Positions 51,874-63,916 of a stretch of DNA of 64,000 bases are shown piece by piece (positions within the stretch are counted from its first letter, which is position 1; every line of letters starts with the position of its first letter). Below the pieces are notes generated by a model that saw nothing but the letters and a program-made list of their open reading frames with translations, was not told the origin of the DNA and made no database searches. The position numbers and the translations under genes were made by a program. Source of the stretch: Gordionus sp. m RMFG-2023 (Eukaryota; Nematomorpha; Gordioida; Chordodea; Parachordodidae); assembly GCF_954871325.1 (NCBI RefSeq), contig NC_088776.1, positions 64,256,954 through 64,320,953 on the forward strand, in the 5' to 3' direction.

Positions 51874-52059
51874 TTATATTTTTTAAAAAAAAATAGAAGT
51901 CTATTTCGGTCTTATTATATTAAATATGTATTATATTTCTTGTAATCAAATCACACGTTCCATTATATTGTTTTTTTAGAGGAGTTTTATTTTTGTATTT
52001 AACATTTGTAATTTGATAAAATATGTTGTACTTATTGATACCAAAAAAAAGTAAATAAA

Positions 52060-53999
52060 ATTAACCTATACCAATTATTATTAGGCTAATGATCTACACC
52101 ACTAGGGATCACTATATGGCAATTTGTAAAAAAAAGAATTTAATTCATTTTTAAAATATATTTGCCGATCCACAAATTTTTCACACATCTGAGATTGATT
52201 TTTGTTTACCAATACAATTCCATCTTTAAATCAATTTAAAAAAAGTTATTATATTTCACGAGTTATTAAGCGTATTTTCCAAGAGTTCGCATTCAAAATA
52301 CGCGAAATTATGGTAGAATGCAGTGTTATTTTATTAAACGGTTAGTTTTAGCCCATTAACTGAGTTAACAAGTTTAGGCAAAATATTATTACCTAACCCT
52401 CGAAATTTAGCCAATAGATGTCCTTTTCTACCACCTTGTGTGCAAAAAAATATTTCCAAGCTTGGGTTATTACTTTTGGATAAAACCTTGAGTTAGGTAA
52501 CAAAAAATAATATAAATTTTGAGCTACTCTATTTTTTCAAATATATTATAAGATTATGTATAAAAGATGAAATAATATTGTTCAGTCATATATGCACAAA
52601 TGATGATAAACCAAAAATAATGAAATATTTGATCAGTTTTTTTTGAAAATTATCGGTAGGCAATATTTTCAAAGAAAATTCTAAATATCAGCGCCGATCC
52701 TATAATATATTGGCACAGTCCTATTCTTTTAGCTTTATCATAACCTCTTCCAAGCAGAAATAATATAGTTCCGTCTTGAATTGAACCAGGAATTTCTGTG
52801 TCTCAGTCAATATCCCAAAATATCTGAGTCACATCTACCAATCAAAAAACAATCATTTTTTAAAAAAATAACATTATCATCAGTGAGAAATTGGCAAATA
52901 AAGCGAAAGTAAATAAGTATTTGGCGCAATCTTTAAAATGAATGTATTATATCAAATGTAATAAAAATTAAAAAAGTCGATTATTCAATTAAAGTTATTT
53001 TAATATAAAATAATTAACAATAAAAGTTTATTTTAGGTTGCTCAATATAAAAGAATTAATAAAAAAAGGAAATTTAATTTTGGGTTACGCAATAAAAAAA
53101 GAAATGATAAAAAAAGCAAAAGTTAACGCCATCTACAGTTCGAAATTTGATTGGTATAATCATGTAGCAATCTGTTTTTGTGATGCTGACTCGCGTTGAG
53201 GATGTCGTTATTGCTTTAAATTTTATCGATTCTCTCTGGATTCCAAAGATTATCTCTAATAGTTGCCATTAAAATTATTATTATTGTGGTATTTTAAATA
53301 ATATTGAGCCTTGAATAAAATCTTGGAAAATCATAAATGTAAGCACTATTCCCTCTATTAAACTATATTAGTCACGGTTTTCAGGGATCTAAACAAAAAC
53401 GAATATCAGTTCAGGTTCGGATAAATAACGGTTCAAATTTCAAGTTAAAATAAAAATATCGGTTCGATTCGAACTTCTAAAAACCGGTTTGAACATTTTT
53501 GTATTCAAACCTACATTCGAATTATGTATAGGAAAGAATATTTTTTTAATTTTATCATTGAAATAAAAAACTTACATAAACAAACCTTCATTTTTATTAA
53601 GAGCATATTATAAAATAATATTTAATTTATAAATATAACAAATAAATATCAATGAAAAATTTTAATATGAACTCCTTATTTTACGTGGATAATCTTGTCT
53701 TATAAGATTGGAAAAGTAATATTTAAAAAAATCTTTTAAGAAGAAGATTTGAAAGAATAACATTAGTAATATGGTATTTTAAAAGTGCTTCTTTATTGAG
53801 TCATCATGAATAAATGGAAATTTGTTGATTGATATAAAAAATAATAATTGAAAGAGTTTTAATTCGGAGTAATTAAGGAAAAGGAAATAATATATACTCT
53901 AGCACTAACATATATATATATTGTAACCATAACCCTAAATGCTTATAAATTTCTAAAATTAAGATAAAATGCAGTAAAAAAAAAGCTAAGAATTTTATG
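52060..53999. other. No gene seen; repeat debris
   Basis: It contains a degraded family D element (52323-52505: GTTATTTTATTAAACGGTTA ... TTGAGTTAGGTAACA). An ATCGGT...CCGAT type inverted patch lies at about 52650-52725. A GGTTCGGATAA / CGGTTCGATTCGAA patch lies at 53385-53520. The remainder is AT-rich without recognisable coding. Confidence 0.5.
52323..52505. mobile_element. Family D element, old copy
   Basis: GTGTTATTTTATTAAACGGT at the left and ACCTTGAGTTAGGTAACA at the right correspond to the family ends. The internal AGCCAATAGATGTCC echoes the CATAGATG word. It is heavily diverged. Confidence 0.45.
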
Positions 54000-55480
54000 A
54001 GATTATTTTTAAGAATAATTCCCTAAGGATGACCTAGTCTTAATAGGTGGAGACTTAAATGCGCTTGTGGGAAAAGCAAGAGACAGCTACAAAAGGCAAC
54101 ATGGTGGTTTTGGATACAGAGAAAGAAATAATGAAGGAATGTACTATTTGAGCAAGCCTTTGACCTTGCCTTAACCAAAACAAGGACAGTCATTTAATAA
54201 CATTTGAAAGTGGTACAAAAAAACCCAGATAGATTACATGCTAATCTCTCTCAGAAGATAAAAAAATGTAATAGACTGCAAAATCATCCCAGGAGAAGAT
54301 ATTCTCGCGCAACACAAGTACTAGTCATGGATTTACACCTCACAAATAAATCTACTCAAAACATAAAATTTGAACCAATCATCAAATGGGGTAAATTAAA
54401 ATCAATGACAAATGCCTTTGCAATCAATGCTAACATTGGAAAATTAGAACAAGTCAGTGAAAAAATGTGGACAGATCTTTCATCCAGATTATTAAACACT
54501 GCCAAATCGACACTTGACAAGAGTAGGCAACAAATCACACAAAGAACTATGGTGGTGGAATGAAGATTTATAAGCCACTATACAGGAGAAGCGCTATATG
54601 TAATATGGTACAAATCCAAAAACTCATATGACAGGACAAAATACAAAAAATCCAAGAGAATAGCTACAAAGGCGGTGGCTAGGATAAACTCTATGGAATA
54701 CGATGACATGTAGGAAGAATTAACCAAAGAAGGCAAAATAAAATTTAGATATTAGCCAAACATTGAGAAAAGAATTCTAGGGATATAAACGAGCTCCGAA
54801 AGTAATAAAAAATAAAGATGCGAAATTGATAATAAAGGAAAATAAAATAATGAATAGATGGAAAGAATATTTTCAGGAGCTTCTCAACTTTAATCCCACA
54901 TACTACATCTAGATGAACTGTCCCCATGTCAAAACCTTATACAACCAATAACAGAACAAGAAATAATCACATGCCTCAAGCATAGAAAAACAACAAAGCT
55001 AGGGGTCTAGATGATATTCCAATAGAAAGAGTTAAAGCACTAAGAGATGATGGAATACATCTCCTCACAAACTGTACAATAAAATACTGGGAAATGAAAA
55101 GATTTCTCAAAAATCGAGGCATATCTAATTCCTATCTTTAAAAATAAAGGGGATTCACAAAATCAAAATTACATGGGAATAAAACTAATGTCACATTGTC
55201 TTAAACTATACGAAAAAATAATAGAAAAAAAATTAAGAGACATAATCGAAATAGGAGAAACTCAATTTGGTTTTAAACCTGGAAGATCAACACTGATGCT
55301 TAGGCAAATGAGTGAAAAATACAGGTAAATAAACAAAAATATACACATGGTCTTTCTCGATCTAGAAAAGGCCTTCTATAGAATCCCAAGAAAACTAATC
55401 TGGTGGGCGCTACGCCACAAAAAGGTTTCCTATATATTGTATAATGTTTATAATGCAACTCCAAACCAAATTTATTGTCC
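54000..55480 (+). mobile_element. RTE-type LINE, 5'- and 3'-truncated, decayed
   Basis: Pieces in sequence read LIGGDLNALVGKARDSYKRQ then HGGFGYRERNNEG (end of the AP endonuclease), FDLALTKTRT, HLITFESGTKKTQIDYMLIS, IPGEDILAQHKLLVMDLHLT and MTNAFAINANIGKLEQVSEK (54204-54563 frame, the endonuclease-RT linker). Reverse transcriptase follows: QNYRGIKLMSHCLKLYEKII, IEIGETQFGFKPGRST and NIHMVFLDLEKAF then RIPRKLIWWALRHK. These are the signature blocks of RTE/BovB-like LINEs often annotated as craniofacial development protein 2-like. Several frame changes and stops interrupt it, and the catalytic FADD-type region and 3' end are missing, so it is inactive. Confidence 0.88.
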
Positions 55481-55834
55481 TTAATTTTATTCATTTATTG
55501 TAATATCACGTCTTTTTGAAAATATATTTAAAAACTTCCATATCTGTCAATTACAAATCGACGTAATTATAATGAAGTCAATTTAGAAAAATTGAATGTA
55601 TAAGGAGATATCAAAATTTTATTATCGTTAAAACTTTATGTTAAAGACAAAATCCCTTTTGCTATGATTACAATGACTATTCCTTAAGACAAAGAGTTTT
55701 AGATTACAAGCTCTGGTTTATCTCAACAAAACTCTAAAATGATCTTTATTTTGCTTATAAGAGTCAATAGTTATCACCTGAAAAAATTATTAAACATGAC
55801 TTTCTAATTTCTATTTTATTATGTAAATCCAGTT

Positions 55835-55955
55835 TTAAGTAAGAGATACATGCACCCAAACTTTCCCTATCATAAATATATTATAATGCTTATAAAAAAC
55901 TTGTTGGGTAACTGAAATATCAGAAACATTTAATTGATTTAATAATAAACCTTTC
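55835..55955 (-). CDS. Possible terminal exon, unknown gene (minus strand)
   Basis: On the minus strand an acceptor (TTTTAATTGCAG) precedes 55955. The frame then reads KGLLLNQLNVSDISVTQQVF and YKHYNIFMIGKVWVHVSLT before a stop at 55835-55837. The opposite strand is full of stops. I do not recognise the family, and it cannot be joined in phase to the open segment at 56070-56405 with the donors I see there. It is a weak candidate. Confidence 0.25.
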
Positions 55956-56069
55956 CTGCAATTAAAATGAATATAACATGTAAAAATCAATTTAAAAAAA
56001 AATGATACCCTTATAATAACCATTAAAATTATTTATAATATAGTTAATAAAATTTTTAATTAATTAATA

Positions 56070-56405
56070 TTATAAATATGATAAATAGAAATGTTTCGTA
56101 ACATTTAAAGTAGAAGAAGTAGTTACATTAATGATTTGTTCTTCGTTCTCTAATAATATACTTCCCACCTCACACATTATGCTATAAATTATATAGTCAT
56201 TCTGTATAATATTATAGATAGTGTTATTGTAATAAATTTTCAGTGTCAAAGATGCATTGTTTTGTTCAATGATTGCCTTAAATAATTGTTTATTTGATAT
56301 AAATAGTATAATGAAGAAGGAAAAATAATAGAAAACTGTGAATCTCTTAATATCAGAAAAATGGAATTTGATTTCTAATAATAGTGAATATTGTATAAAA
56401 AATAA
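56070..56405 (-). CDS. Long stop-free frame in AT-rich DNA, unknown (minus strand)
   Basis: One minus-strand frame stays open for 111 codons in DNA where stops should appear about every ten codons. It has only a late ATG, so it would have to be an internal or terminal exon. An acceptor (CAATTATTTAAG) lies near 56273, before AIIEQNNASLTLKIYYNNTI, YNIIQNDYIIYSIMCEVGSI and LLENEEQIINVTTSSTLNVT. Several N-glycosylation sequons and the SLTLK...YSIMCEVG spacing are loosely immunoglobulin-like. A hydrophobic stretch (VFYYFSFFIILFI) precedes it. No confident family; it could also be a fragment of a dead element. Confidence 0.3.
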   Translation of the reverse strand, partial: LFFIQYSLLLEIKFHFSDIKRFTVFYYFSFFIILFISNKQLFKAIIEQNNASLTLKIYYNNTIYNIIQNDYIIYSIMCEVGSILLENEEQIINVTTSSTLNVTKHFYLSYL

Positions 56406-57449
56406 TTAATAATGCATTCCCTCATTACATATTGCACTTGAATTTGAAATTCTGAACTATTATTGATGCCGATCAAAACTATAGTGCAAAGAGAAGATAT
56501 ATTGGAATTTTTATGTATTATCATCTAATTTTATTTAATTAAATAAATTGTGTGAAATATACATAACATAAATATATATATACTAAATGAAACCTATTAA
56601 TTATTTTTAGAAGATGAATTATATACTTTAAAATACAATAGGATATTAAAAATAACTTCATTTTTAAAATATTGCAAGTTACGTTATCTCCTTTTATAAA
56701 TTTAAAATTTCATTTTTTTTTGAATTTTTATATTGCGTCAATTTGAAAAAACTTTAATAATATGAGCGATCCTTATTAAGCCAAAAGATGTTTATAAAAT
56801 ATTATCCATTCGTCAGTAAAGATGCTAAATTAAATATGTATATTTTATCAATTTATAGGTGGTAACTCAGCCTATATTTATTATAAATTGATTAATTAAT
56901 GTCTCCAAAAGAGATCTTGAATTGCTATTAATCAGTAAACATATCTATTAAAATAGAGTTTTAACAATATATTATAAATGGTTAATATTACAGTCATATT
57001 TTGTGAAATATAAAAGTCTTCCCAATATTTAAATGCATTTTTCATATCTTCAAGCGGTATCTCGAATATGTTTAAATTATAAGTAAGTCCCACAATGTAA
57101 TATTAAATCATGAAAGTGTATATTAAATCAATGATGTGAAAGTGAGGATATAATAAATTACTAAAGGGATACAACGGCATATTTCTATTATATATTTTTT
57201 GCTTTAATTTTTTTTCATATATATTTTAGATCTAGCTTATAAAGATCGTCTCATTTCCTTTGGAGATAACCACACGTAATGAGAAAGACTTGGTTTATCT
57301 ATATAAATTGCTTTTGAATAAAAATTTAATTATTACAATATGTAAAATCAAAGTTGGGGAGACTACGGCCTATGTATTATGATATTACATAATAATAAAA
57401 AAAAATGAAATTAAAATAATTTATGTTGTTATCTATACAATTTTGCAGG
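56406..57449. other. AT-rich, nothing firm
   Basis: Only a short GC-richer patch at 57230-57285 (after ATATTTTAG, before GTAATG) stands out. It reads LAYKDRLISFGDNHT on the plus strand and KPSLSHYVWLSPKEMRRSL on the minus strand. The strand cannot be decided and no family is evident. Confidence 0.3.
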
Positions 57450-58460
57450 ATGGGATTTGAATTGGAATTGAATTAAGATTATTGTTCAATATCTTGAATA
57501 ATATGGATGTTAATTTTGAGAATGGGTACCTCAAAGAACCTTTAAGAATTATATATGATTCGTGGAATTCATGAATTTAAGTGATCTCCGGTATGGTTGT
57601 ATATGGATACAAATCGATTACTGTATGTTAAATTCGAATCGATCTTCTTCGGCTAAGTTATCTTTTATTAATTCAGGATTCGTATACAGAACTAAGCATT
57701 ATTAAATTAGAAGTTTAATTAAAGAAGAAATTTAACGATTATTTTTATACCTTTAAAATATATGTTTAATTAGAGATATAGAGAATTTTATTCTTTTAAC
57801 TTTATTTATTCACCTGTATTTCATAATTTCATATAAAAAAAAATTAATTATATTTTCAACTGTAAAAACCAATTTCACAGATTTTAAACGCCTAAATCAA
57901 TATTTTAGCCATCTCGAAATTTCTCTACATGATAGCAGATAGGAACAAAATCTCATTTCGTTATATAAATCGTTTTTTTAAATAAATTGGCTATAAGGTT
58001 TAAATAATATTATACTTTCATGCAAAAAAAATTATATTTTAATTTATATTAACCTAAATATTACTAAATATGATTTTTTTATTATCGTAGCGTTAAATGC
58101 CTTAGTATTTCAAATCGTTTAAGTATTCTTTGTGAAATAGATGTCTTTGGTGACATCTCCCAAATAACTAGACCGTCAACCATATTCAACGAAGCGTCCG
58201 ATCGATATCTTTTTTACAATAAAATAAATCTTATGTACATTCATAATATATACATTTCCTTTTTGTAATATAATATAAATAGCCACTTTGTATATTTTTT
58301 TTCGAAAATATTACTTTCAAAATCTGATTTAAACTTTTAATTTTTTTAGATTAATAAAGGAGGATGGGAAGGAAATGCTATGGTTATTTGGTGTAATTTT
58401 GATCAGAAGCTTAATATGTCCGAAAATTATTGTCGTACAAAATAGCACGTAATACACCAA
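57450..58460 (+). CDS. Cluster of candidate exons, fucolectin/kringle-like motifs
   Basis: Three plus-strand segments are open and flanked by splice-like sites. 57557-57703 reads NLSDLRYGCIWIQIDYCMLN. 58091-58266, after TTATTATCGTAG, reads VKCLSISNRLSILCEIDVFG then DISQITRPSTIFNEASDRY. 58351-58440, after TTTTTTTAG, reads INKGGWEGNAMVIWCNFDQK then LNMSENYCRTK and a stop. LCEIDVFG resembles the LCEVEVFG end of fucolectin-type (F5/8C-like) domains, WIQID resembles their core, and the W-C...Y-C segment loosely resembles the end of a kringle. The minus strand is also open in places (for example LYTNPELIKDNLAEEDRFEF at 57618-57688), so strand and reality are uncertain. It could be an extracellular lectin-like gene or its remains. 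Confidence 0.25.
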
Positions 58461-60253
58461 ACCCTTACCTATAATTTACATTCAGAAATCTTTTAATACA
58501 TAAAATTTTATTCAAAATCATCAAGTAAAATAATATAAAAATGAAATCTTTATTAAAATTAAATTTTAAAATTTATAAAAAAAACTATATATTTTATGTA
58601 ATTTAATTTCACCATTGTAGATAATTTATAATATTTAAATGAATTCTGTATGGAATTTATTATGATATACAATATATGAAAAATGCAATTAAATTGCCTT
58701 AATTTTACTAAATCGTAGGTTATTATTATAGAATACACTCAGTATTATATTTTTAAACACAAGACCTAAAAGCTTCTCTAAGTTTTAAAAAAGAACTTTA
58801 ACTTTCATAAAAAGAGTATTAGTATTTTATCATTTTAAAATTGTTAATATCATGATAAAGCCTAATTTCTATATATTCCTGAAAAAAACTAAATTTATCA
58901 TTAAAAAAAATAATAGATGAGGGAATTAGAATAATTTATGGCGCAAATATATAAATTATAAAATGCTCTAAATTTTAATTTATGTAAATATTACTGGTGT
59001 TTTAAAATTAACCCATCATGAAAATATATTTTTACAATTATAATGTTAATAAAAAATTAATATGGTTAGAAAAATTATATATATGTAAATTAAACTATAC
59101 TCAGTAGAATTGAAGTGCAAGTTAAAGTTGTAAACCATTGGATATGCCATTTGACAGAAGTCTAATAAAATATGATATAAGAATTTTTAAACATTATTAA
59201 ACTTAAATCATTTAACCTGTAGAAAATTTTATCTGTACCATATAAATTATCCACATTATAAGCATCTTGTATATAAATTTTGTTTTAAAATCACAAAATA
59301 TTTTAAAATATTATTACAGATTATTGAATATTTTTTTAAATATTAATTTTAGCTAATGTTTAATAAATTGCTTAAAGAAATTAATTTTTTTAAAAACAGT
59401 ACAATTTAAATAGTACATTCACTTTAACTAAACGAAATTGTTTATAATAGCAAAATATATATTTATTTAGTATGTTTGTATTTACCTTTATTTATATTAT
59501 AATAATAATTAATTAAATAAAATTTATAGAAAAAAGCTTTAAAAATTTATTGAAAAATTGGTTGATGGTCTGCTATGAAATTCCCAAATTTTATCAAAAG
59601 TATTTAATATTTTTTTAAATTTTATTCTAAATTTAAGAAAATCGCCGCTGATCGCAATAACCTATAATCAATTTTCTAAGATATACTTCCTCTCTTATTT
59701 CTTATATTTCTTAACTAAAGCAAAAAAATAATGAATTAAAATAAAATCATTAATAGAGACCTACAGCATGCAAGCCCTAAAATGCAAACGTCAATGAAAT
59801 TAAACTACTTCATAATATTGAATTATCTCATATCATTCCACTTATTTACTTTTATGAAATTACATAAAAATATATATTTTTTAAAAAATTATAATTATTC
59901 TAAATAATATTAAATTTAAATGAGCTAGACTCGGAGAATGACGAGCCTACCGTAACGAGCTTGACTTGGTTCCGGGTTGGATTCAAAAAATTAAAAAATG
60001 ATAAAATGTGAGAATTTTGTTTGTATTTTTAATGAATATTTAAACCAAATATTTAAAAAAATTAACAAATAAAATAATTTTATCAAAATTTGAATTAATA
60101 TCTTATATATGAGTTTAACAGCATAAAAATTAATGCATCTACTTTAAAAAGCTTATTTAAGCATACAATTAATATTTATTAATATATATTGTTCATTCTA
60201 GATTTTTATGGTCATAATTTAAGTTTTAATAAATAAAATATAGCGTTATCTTA
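58461..60253. other. Very AT-rich stretch without recognisable features
   Basis: Nothing is firmly identifiable. AGAGACCTACAGCATGCAAG at 59756 resembles a family B end, and a GC-richer patch (GACTCGGAGAATGACGAGCC, TTGGTTCCGGGTTGG) at 59929-59985 might be its other side. If so, it is a very old copy. Confidence 0.35.
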
Positions 60254-60900
60254 TATGGCTGGAACTGCTTACCACTTGAGAAAGTTACAGCTTCAGGCTG
60301 GGTTTTCTTTATTTCTTTCAATATAAAATATATATAACCTATCTTAAAATAATCTACCTTGGTCTAAAATATCAAATAGAAAGGCAAACATATATTATTA
60401 TTAATTTTCTGAAAAAAAAATATGTCATATATTAATATTTTGAAAGCTATAAGATTGAAAAAAAATTAAGGTATGCAAAATAAATAATTCCCAAGTAAAA
60501 TAATAACTTGATTAGCTCTATTTTGTTAGATAAACTCTTGATTATATATACCATATTTTATTTAATTTGAATCAAATAAAATTAATTCATAATCATTCAT
60601 ATTCAATAGGATTGCCAATTTAAAATATATAGGCGAAAAAATCTTTTGCCAAAATTTAAATAATTTTGACCAGCTGATTTTTCTTTTACTTATGCCTTGT
60701 TCTGATATTTTTATCCGGACACTAATGAAAGTTACTCAGAGGGGTTAAGTGTTAAAAAATCTAATGTACGAAAGTAATTATCCACAATAGTAGAAAAATG
60801 TTTGAAATAAATTTTTTAAACAAAAATAATAAATCTTTAGATTAAATAAATTTCACTTAGACTATTTAAAATTAAAATATTTGTTTTAAAACCATTTAAT
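60254..60900. repeat. Left arm of a long inverted repeat
   Basis: It begins ATGGCTGGAACTGC with CACTTGAGAAAGTTACAGCT. These and further words (ACTTATGCCTTGTTCTG, TCCACAATAGTAGAAAAATG, AAATCTAATGTAC) recur in reverse complement and reverse order between 63345 and 63916. The arms are roughly 75-80 percent alike by eye. There is no coding sequence. The terminal LTR element now separates the arms. Confidence 0.8.
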
Positions 60901-60953
60901 ATTCATAATATAATAATAATCAAAGTTTAATTTTCAACGTTTAGTATGTTTTT

Positions 60954-63342
60954 TGTTAATTGGGTTGTTTATTCAAATTTGTGAAATAATTTATTGAGTA
61001 TTAATTTAAATGTTTTGTTACATATTGTGTTGTTTATTCAAATTTGTGAAATAATTTATTGAGTATTAATTTAAATGTTTTGTTACATATACCAGTTGAT
61101 TGAAATGTTTTAGTATATATATACTAGTTGATTATTGTACATTTGAATATATTATTATTATTATTTTTTTTTTTTTTAAAAGTAGAAATAAAATTTAATA
61201 TTAAAACTAAAACTTAACTTGTTTTTTTTAATGGTTTTCTTCATAATGCCCCGGCACGTTTTTTTAAAAAAAGGAGATAAAATATATAAAATTTGCCTTA
61301 AAATTTAAAAAAGTAAAAAAGAAAATTAATTAAAGCATAAGATTTTTTTTTGATTTGCTTTGACGATATAAAATTTAAAGATATAGAATTATTTAATTCC
61401 GTTTGACGATGAACATAATTTTTTTTCCGATATGAAATTCATAACTTAAAACATATAGCATTTTCTTAAAATAAATTTTTTATTATGGACAATAAACTTA
61501 ATGCTAATTATGGACAATGCCCCGGCTCTAGGTGGTGGACATGAGATGGCTACCTAACCTATCGAGATTATGAGATGACTACCTAAATTATCGAGATGAC
61601 TACCTATTGAGATGACTACCTATCGAAATGACTACCTATTGAAATGACTACCTATTGAGATGACTACCTATTGAGATGACTACCTATCGAAATGACTACC
61701 TATTGAAATGACTACCTATTGAGATGACTACCTATTGAGATGACTACCTAAGCTATTGATGAATCTATTGAGTTGACTACCTAATCTATTGATGAATCTA
61801 TTGAGATGACTACCTAATCTATTGAGATGACTACCTATTGAACCTAATCTATTTATGTGACTGCCTATTTATTGAGATGACAATCTATTGAGATGACCAA
61901 GAATCATACCTTAGTACGTTCTTTCATGCAAAATGCTTCTTTCTTCATGGTGTCCTGGCTCTGGATGTTGAACTGGAATATGATAACCAGCACCTAACCT
62001 AAGGTGACAACCTAGAAAGAACCAATATGGGAGTTGGACGTTAGGTTATGAATTCTATATTTGAGACCAATGATGGTTACTTATTATTCTAATCCACGTA
62101 AGAAGAAAGTTATTATAAATTAAAATTTTATGCCAAGATAAAGGCATGTTGTAAATTTTCTTATTAAAATAACTTAAATGTAAATCAATAATGGACATAT
62201 TTGAACACATAAAAAGCCTTAAAAAAATTATTTACTTAATAAATATGAATTTTTAGATATAATTAAAAATAAACCATTAAAAATCCTAAACAAGAAGATA
62301 AAACTTTAATTTTGAATATATTAAAATGTAATTAAAACATGAATTAAAAGGTTGAAATCACATGTTTGATTTAAATAACCTTTATAAGTAATACTTAATA
62401 TGATAAAAATGTTTTTGAAATAAAGCTTTTGAAGACAAATTATGTAACATCTTTATTTTAGATAAGTATTTAAAAGATGTGATGAGATCATTTTCTAAAA
62501 ATTATCTTATGAAGTATTATTTTTTTTTAAAAAAAGCACTTGAATTAAAACTAGGGTGTGAAATTTAAATTTTTTTTTAAAAGAGAGGGAAATATGAATA
62601 GTATTTTATTTGCATATCTTAACCTCAGGATTGAAAATATTAATTTATAAATATAAATAAATTTAACATTAAAACGCGAAAGTCTAAAACGCGAAAAAAT
62701 AAATTGGAGACTAAAACGCAAAAAAATTAATTAACACTAAAACGCAAAATTTTCAAAAAAAAACGCGAAATATTATATAATAAATTTTTTTTTGATTTAT
62801 CATTCTTATGGAATTCCACATATTTATATAATTCATTCTTACGGAATTCAACATATTCATCATTCCATATTCTAAAAATTTTATTCCAAATTCTTGTTTA
62901 TTTTATTCCGTATATTCAAATTTTATCAATTATTCCTTATAATAATGATGACGTACAGCAACTTTTCTAACCGACGAAAACGTATGGACTCACACAACTC
63001 AAACAGACTTATGCGCCCACCGAGCAGCAACTTAATGCTTTGTCGAGGAGGGGAATGTTGATTGGGTTGTTTATTCAAATTTGTGAAATAATTTATTGAG
63101 TATTAATTTAAATGTTTTGTTACATATTGTGTTGTTTATTCAAATTTGTGAAATAATTTATTGAGCATTAATTTAAATGTTTTGTTACATACACCAGTTG
63201 ATTGAAATGTTTTAGTATATATATACTAGTTGAATATTGTACATTTGAATATATTATTATTATTATTTTATTTTTTAAAAGTAGAAATAAAATTTAATAT
63301 AAAACATAAAATATAACTTGTTTTTTTGAATGGTTTTCTTCA
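60954..63342 (+). mobile_element. Short LTR retroelement fossil, probably non-autonomous
   Basis: The 5' LTR is 60954-61243 and the 3' LTR is 63056-63342. Both begin TG and end CA and are about 96 percent alike by eye, so insertion is fairly recent. A purine-rich tract (GAGGAGGGGAA) ends directly at the 3' LTR, and TTTTT flanks both sides as a 5 bp target duplication (60949-60953, 63343-63347). Each LTR contains a tandem duplication of about 75 bp. The 1.8 kb interior has no gag or pol that I can recognise and includes a minisatellite, so it looks like a deletion derivative moved by a partner's machinery. It is nested inside the long inverted repeat 60254-63916. Confidence 0.82.
61540..61875. 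repeat. Minisatellite of ACTACCTATTGAGATG units
   Basis: About twenty 16 bp units, some longer (ACTACCTAATCTATTGATGA), lie inside the LTR element's interior. Higher-order pairs with GAGATG and GAAATG variants suggest stepwise tandem growth. Confidence 0.92.
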
Positions 63343-63344
63343 TT

Positions 63345-63916
63345 TTTATAAAAAATGGTATTAACAAATATTTTTATTTAAAAATATTTGTTTTAATGTA
63401 ATTCTTCTAATCCTTTTTTGTTTAAAAGATTTGTTTTTAACATTTTTCTACTATTGTGGAATATTAATTTAGTACATTAGATTTTATGACCCTGAGTATA
63501 CCTTCTCTGTCAGTAGTCCCTACAAAAGTACCCAGAACAAGGCATAAGTAAAAAAAATTCCCCGGAAATTTTTTAAAATTTGTTATTTTTTGGCCTTTAC
63601 ATTATAAAAAAATTTGCAGTCCAATTCTGAATAATTATTAATTAATTTATTTGATTCTAGAATAATTAAATAAAAATGGCATATTTAATCGAGAATTTAT
63701 CCAATAGAGTATAGCTAGTAATGTTATCATTTTATTTAGGAATTATTTATATTACCTTAATTTCTTAAAATTAATAATAATATGCCCTTTATTTGATGTT
63801 TTAGAACGAATAATTCAAGATTGGATATATATACTAAATATTGGAAGATATAAAGAAAGCCTAACCTGAAGCTGCTAAATTTTCTCAAGTGATCTTAGCA
63901 GTTCCAGCCACATAGG
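63345..63916. repeat. Right arm of the long inverted repeat
   Basis: The arm ends with AACCTGAAGCTGCTAAATTT, TCTCAAGTGATCTTAGCAGT and TCCAGCCACATAGG, the reverse complement of the left arm's start. CAGAACAAGGCATAAGTA at about 63535 mirrors TACTTATGCCTTGTTCTG at about 60690. From 63917 to the window end nothing is seen. Confidence 0.8.

Noticed and set aside
61540-61875. CRISPR-like array
   Set aside because: The 16 bp units abut directly with no unique spacers; it is a minisatellite in a eukaryotic genome.
60254-63916. Polinton/Maverick or other capsid-bearing element suggested by long inverted ends
   Set aside because: The total span is under 4 kb, no replication, integrase or capsid coding is visible, and the interior is explained by an LTR element.
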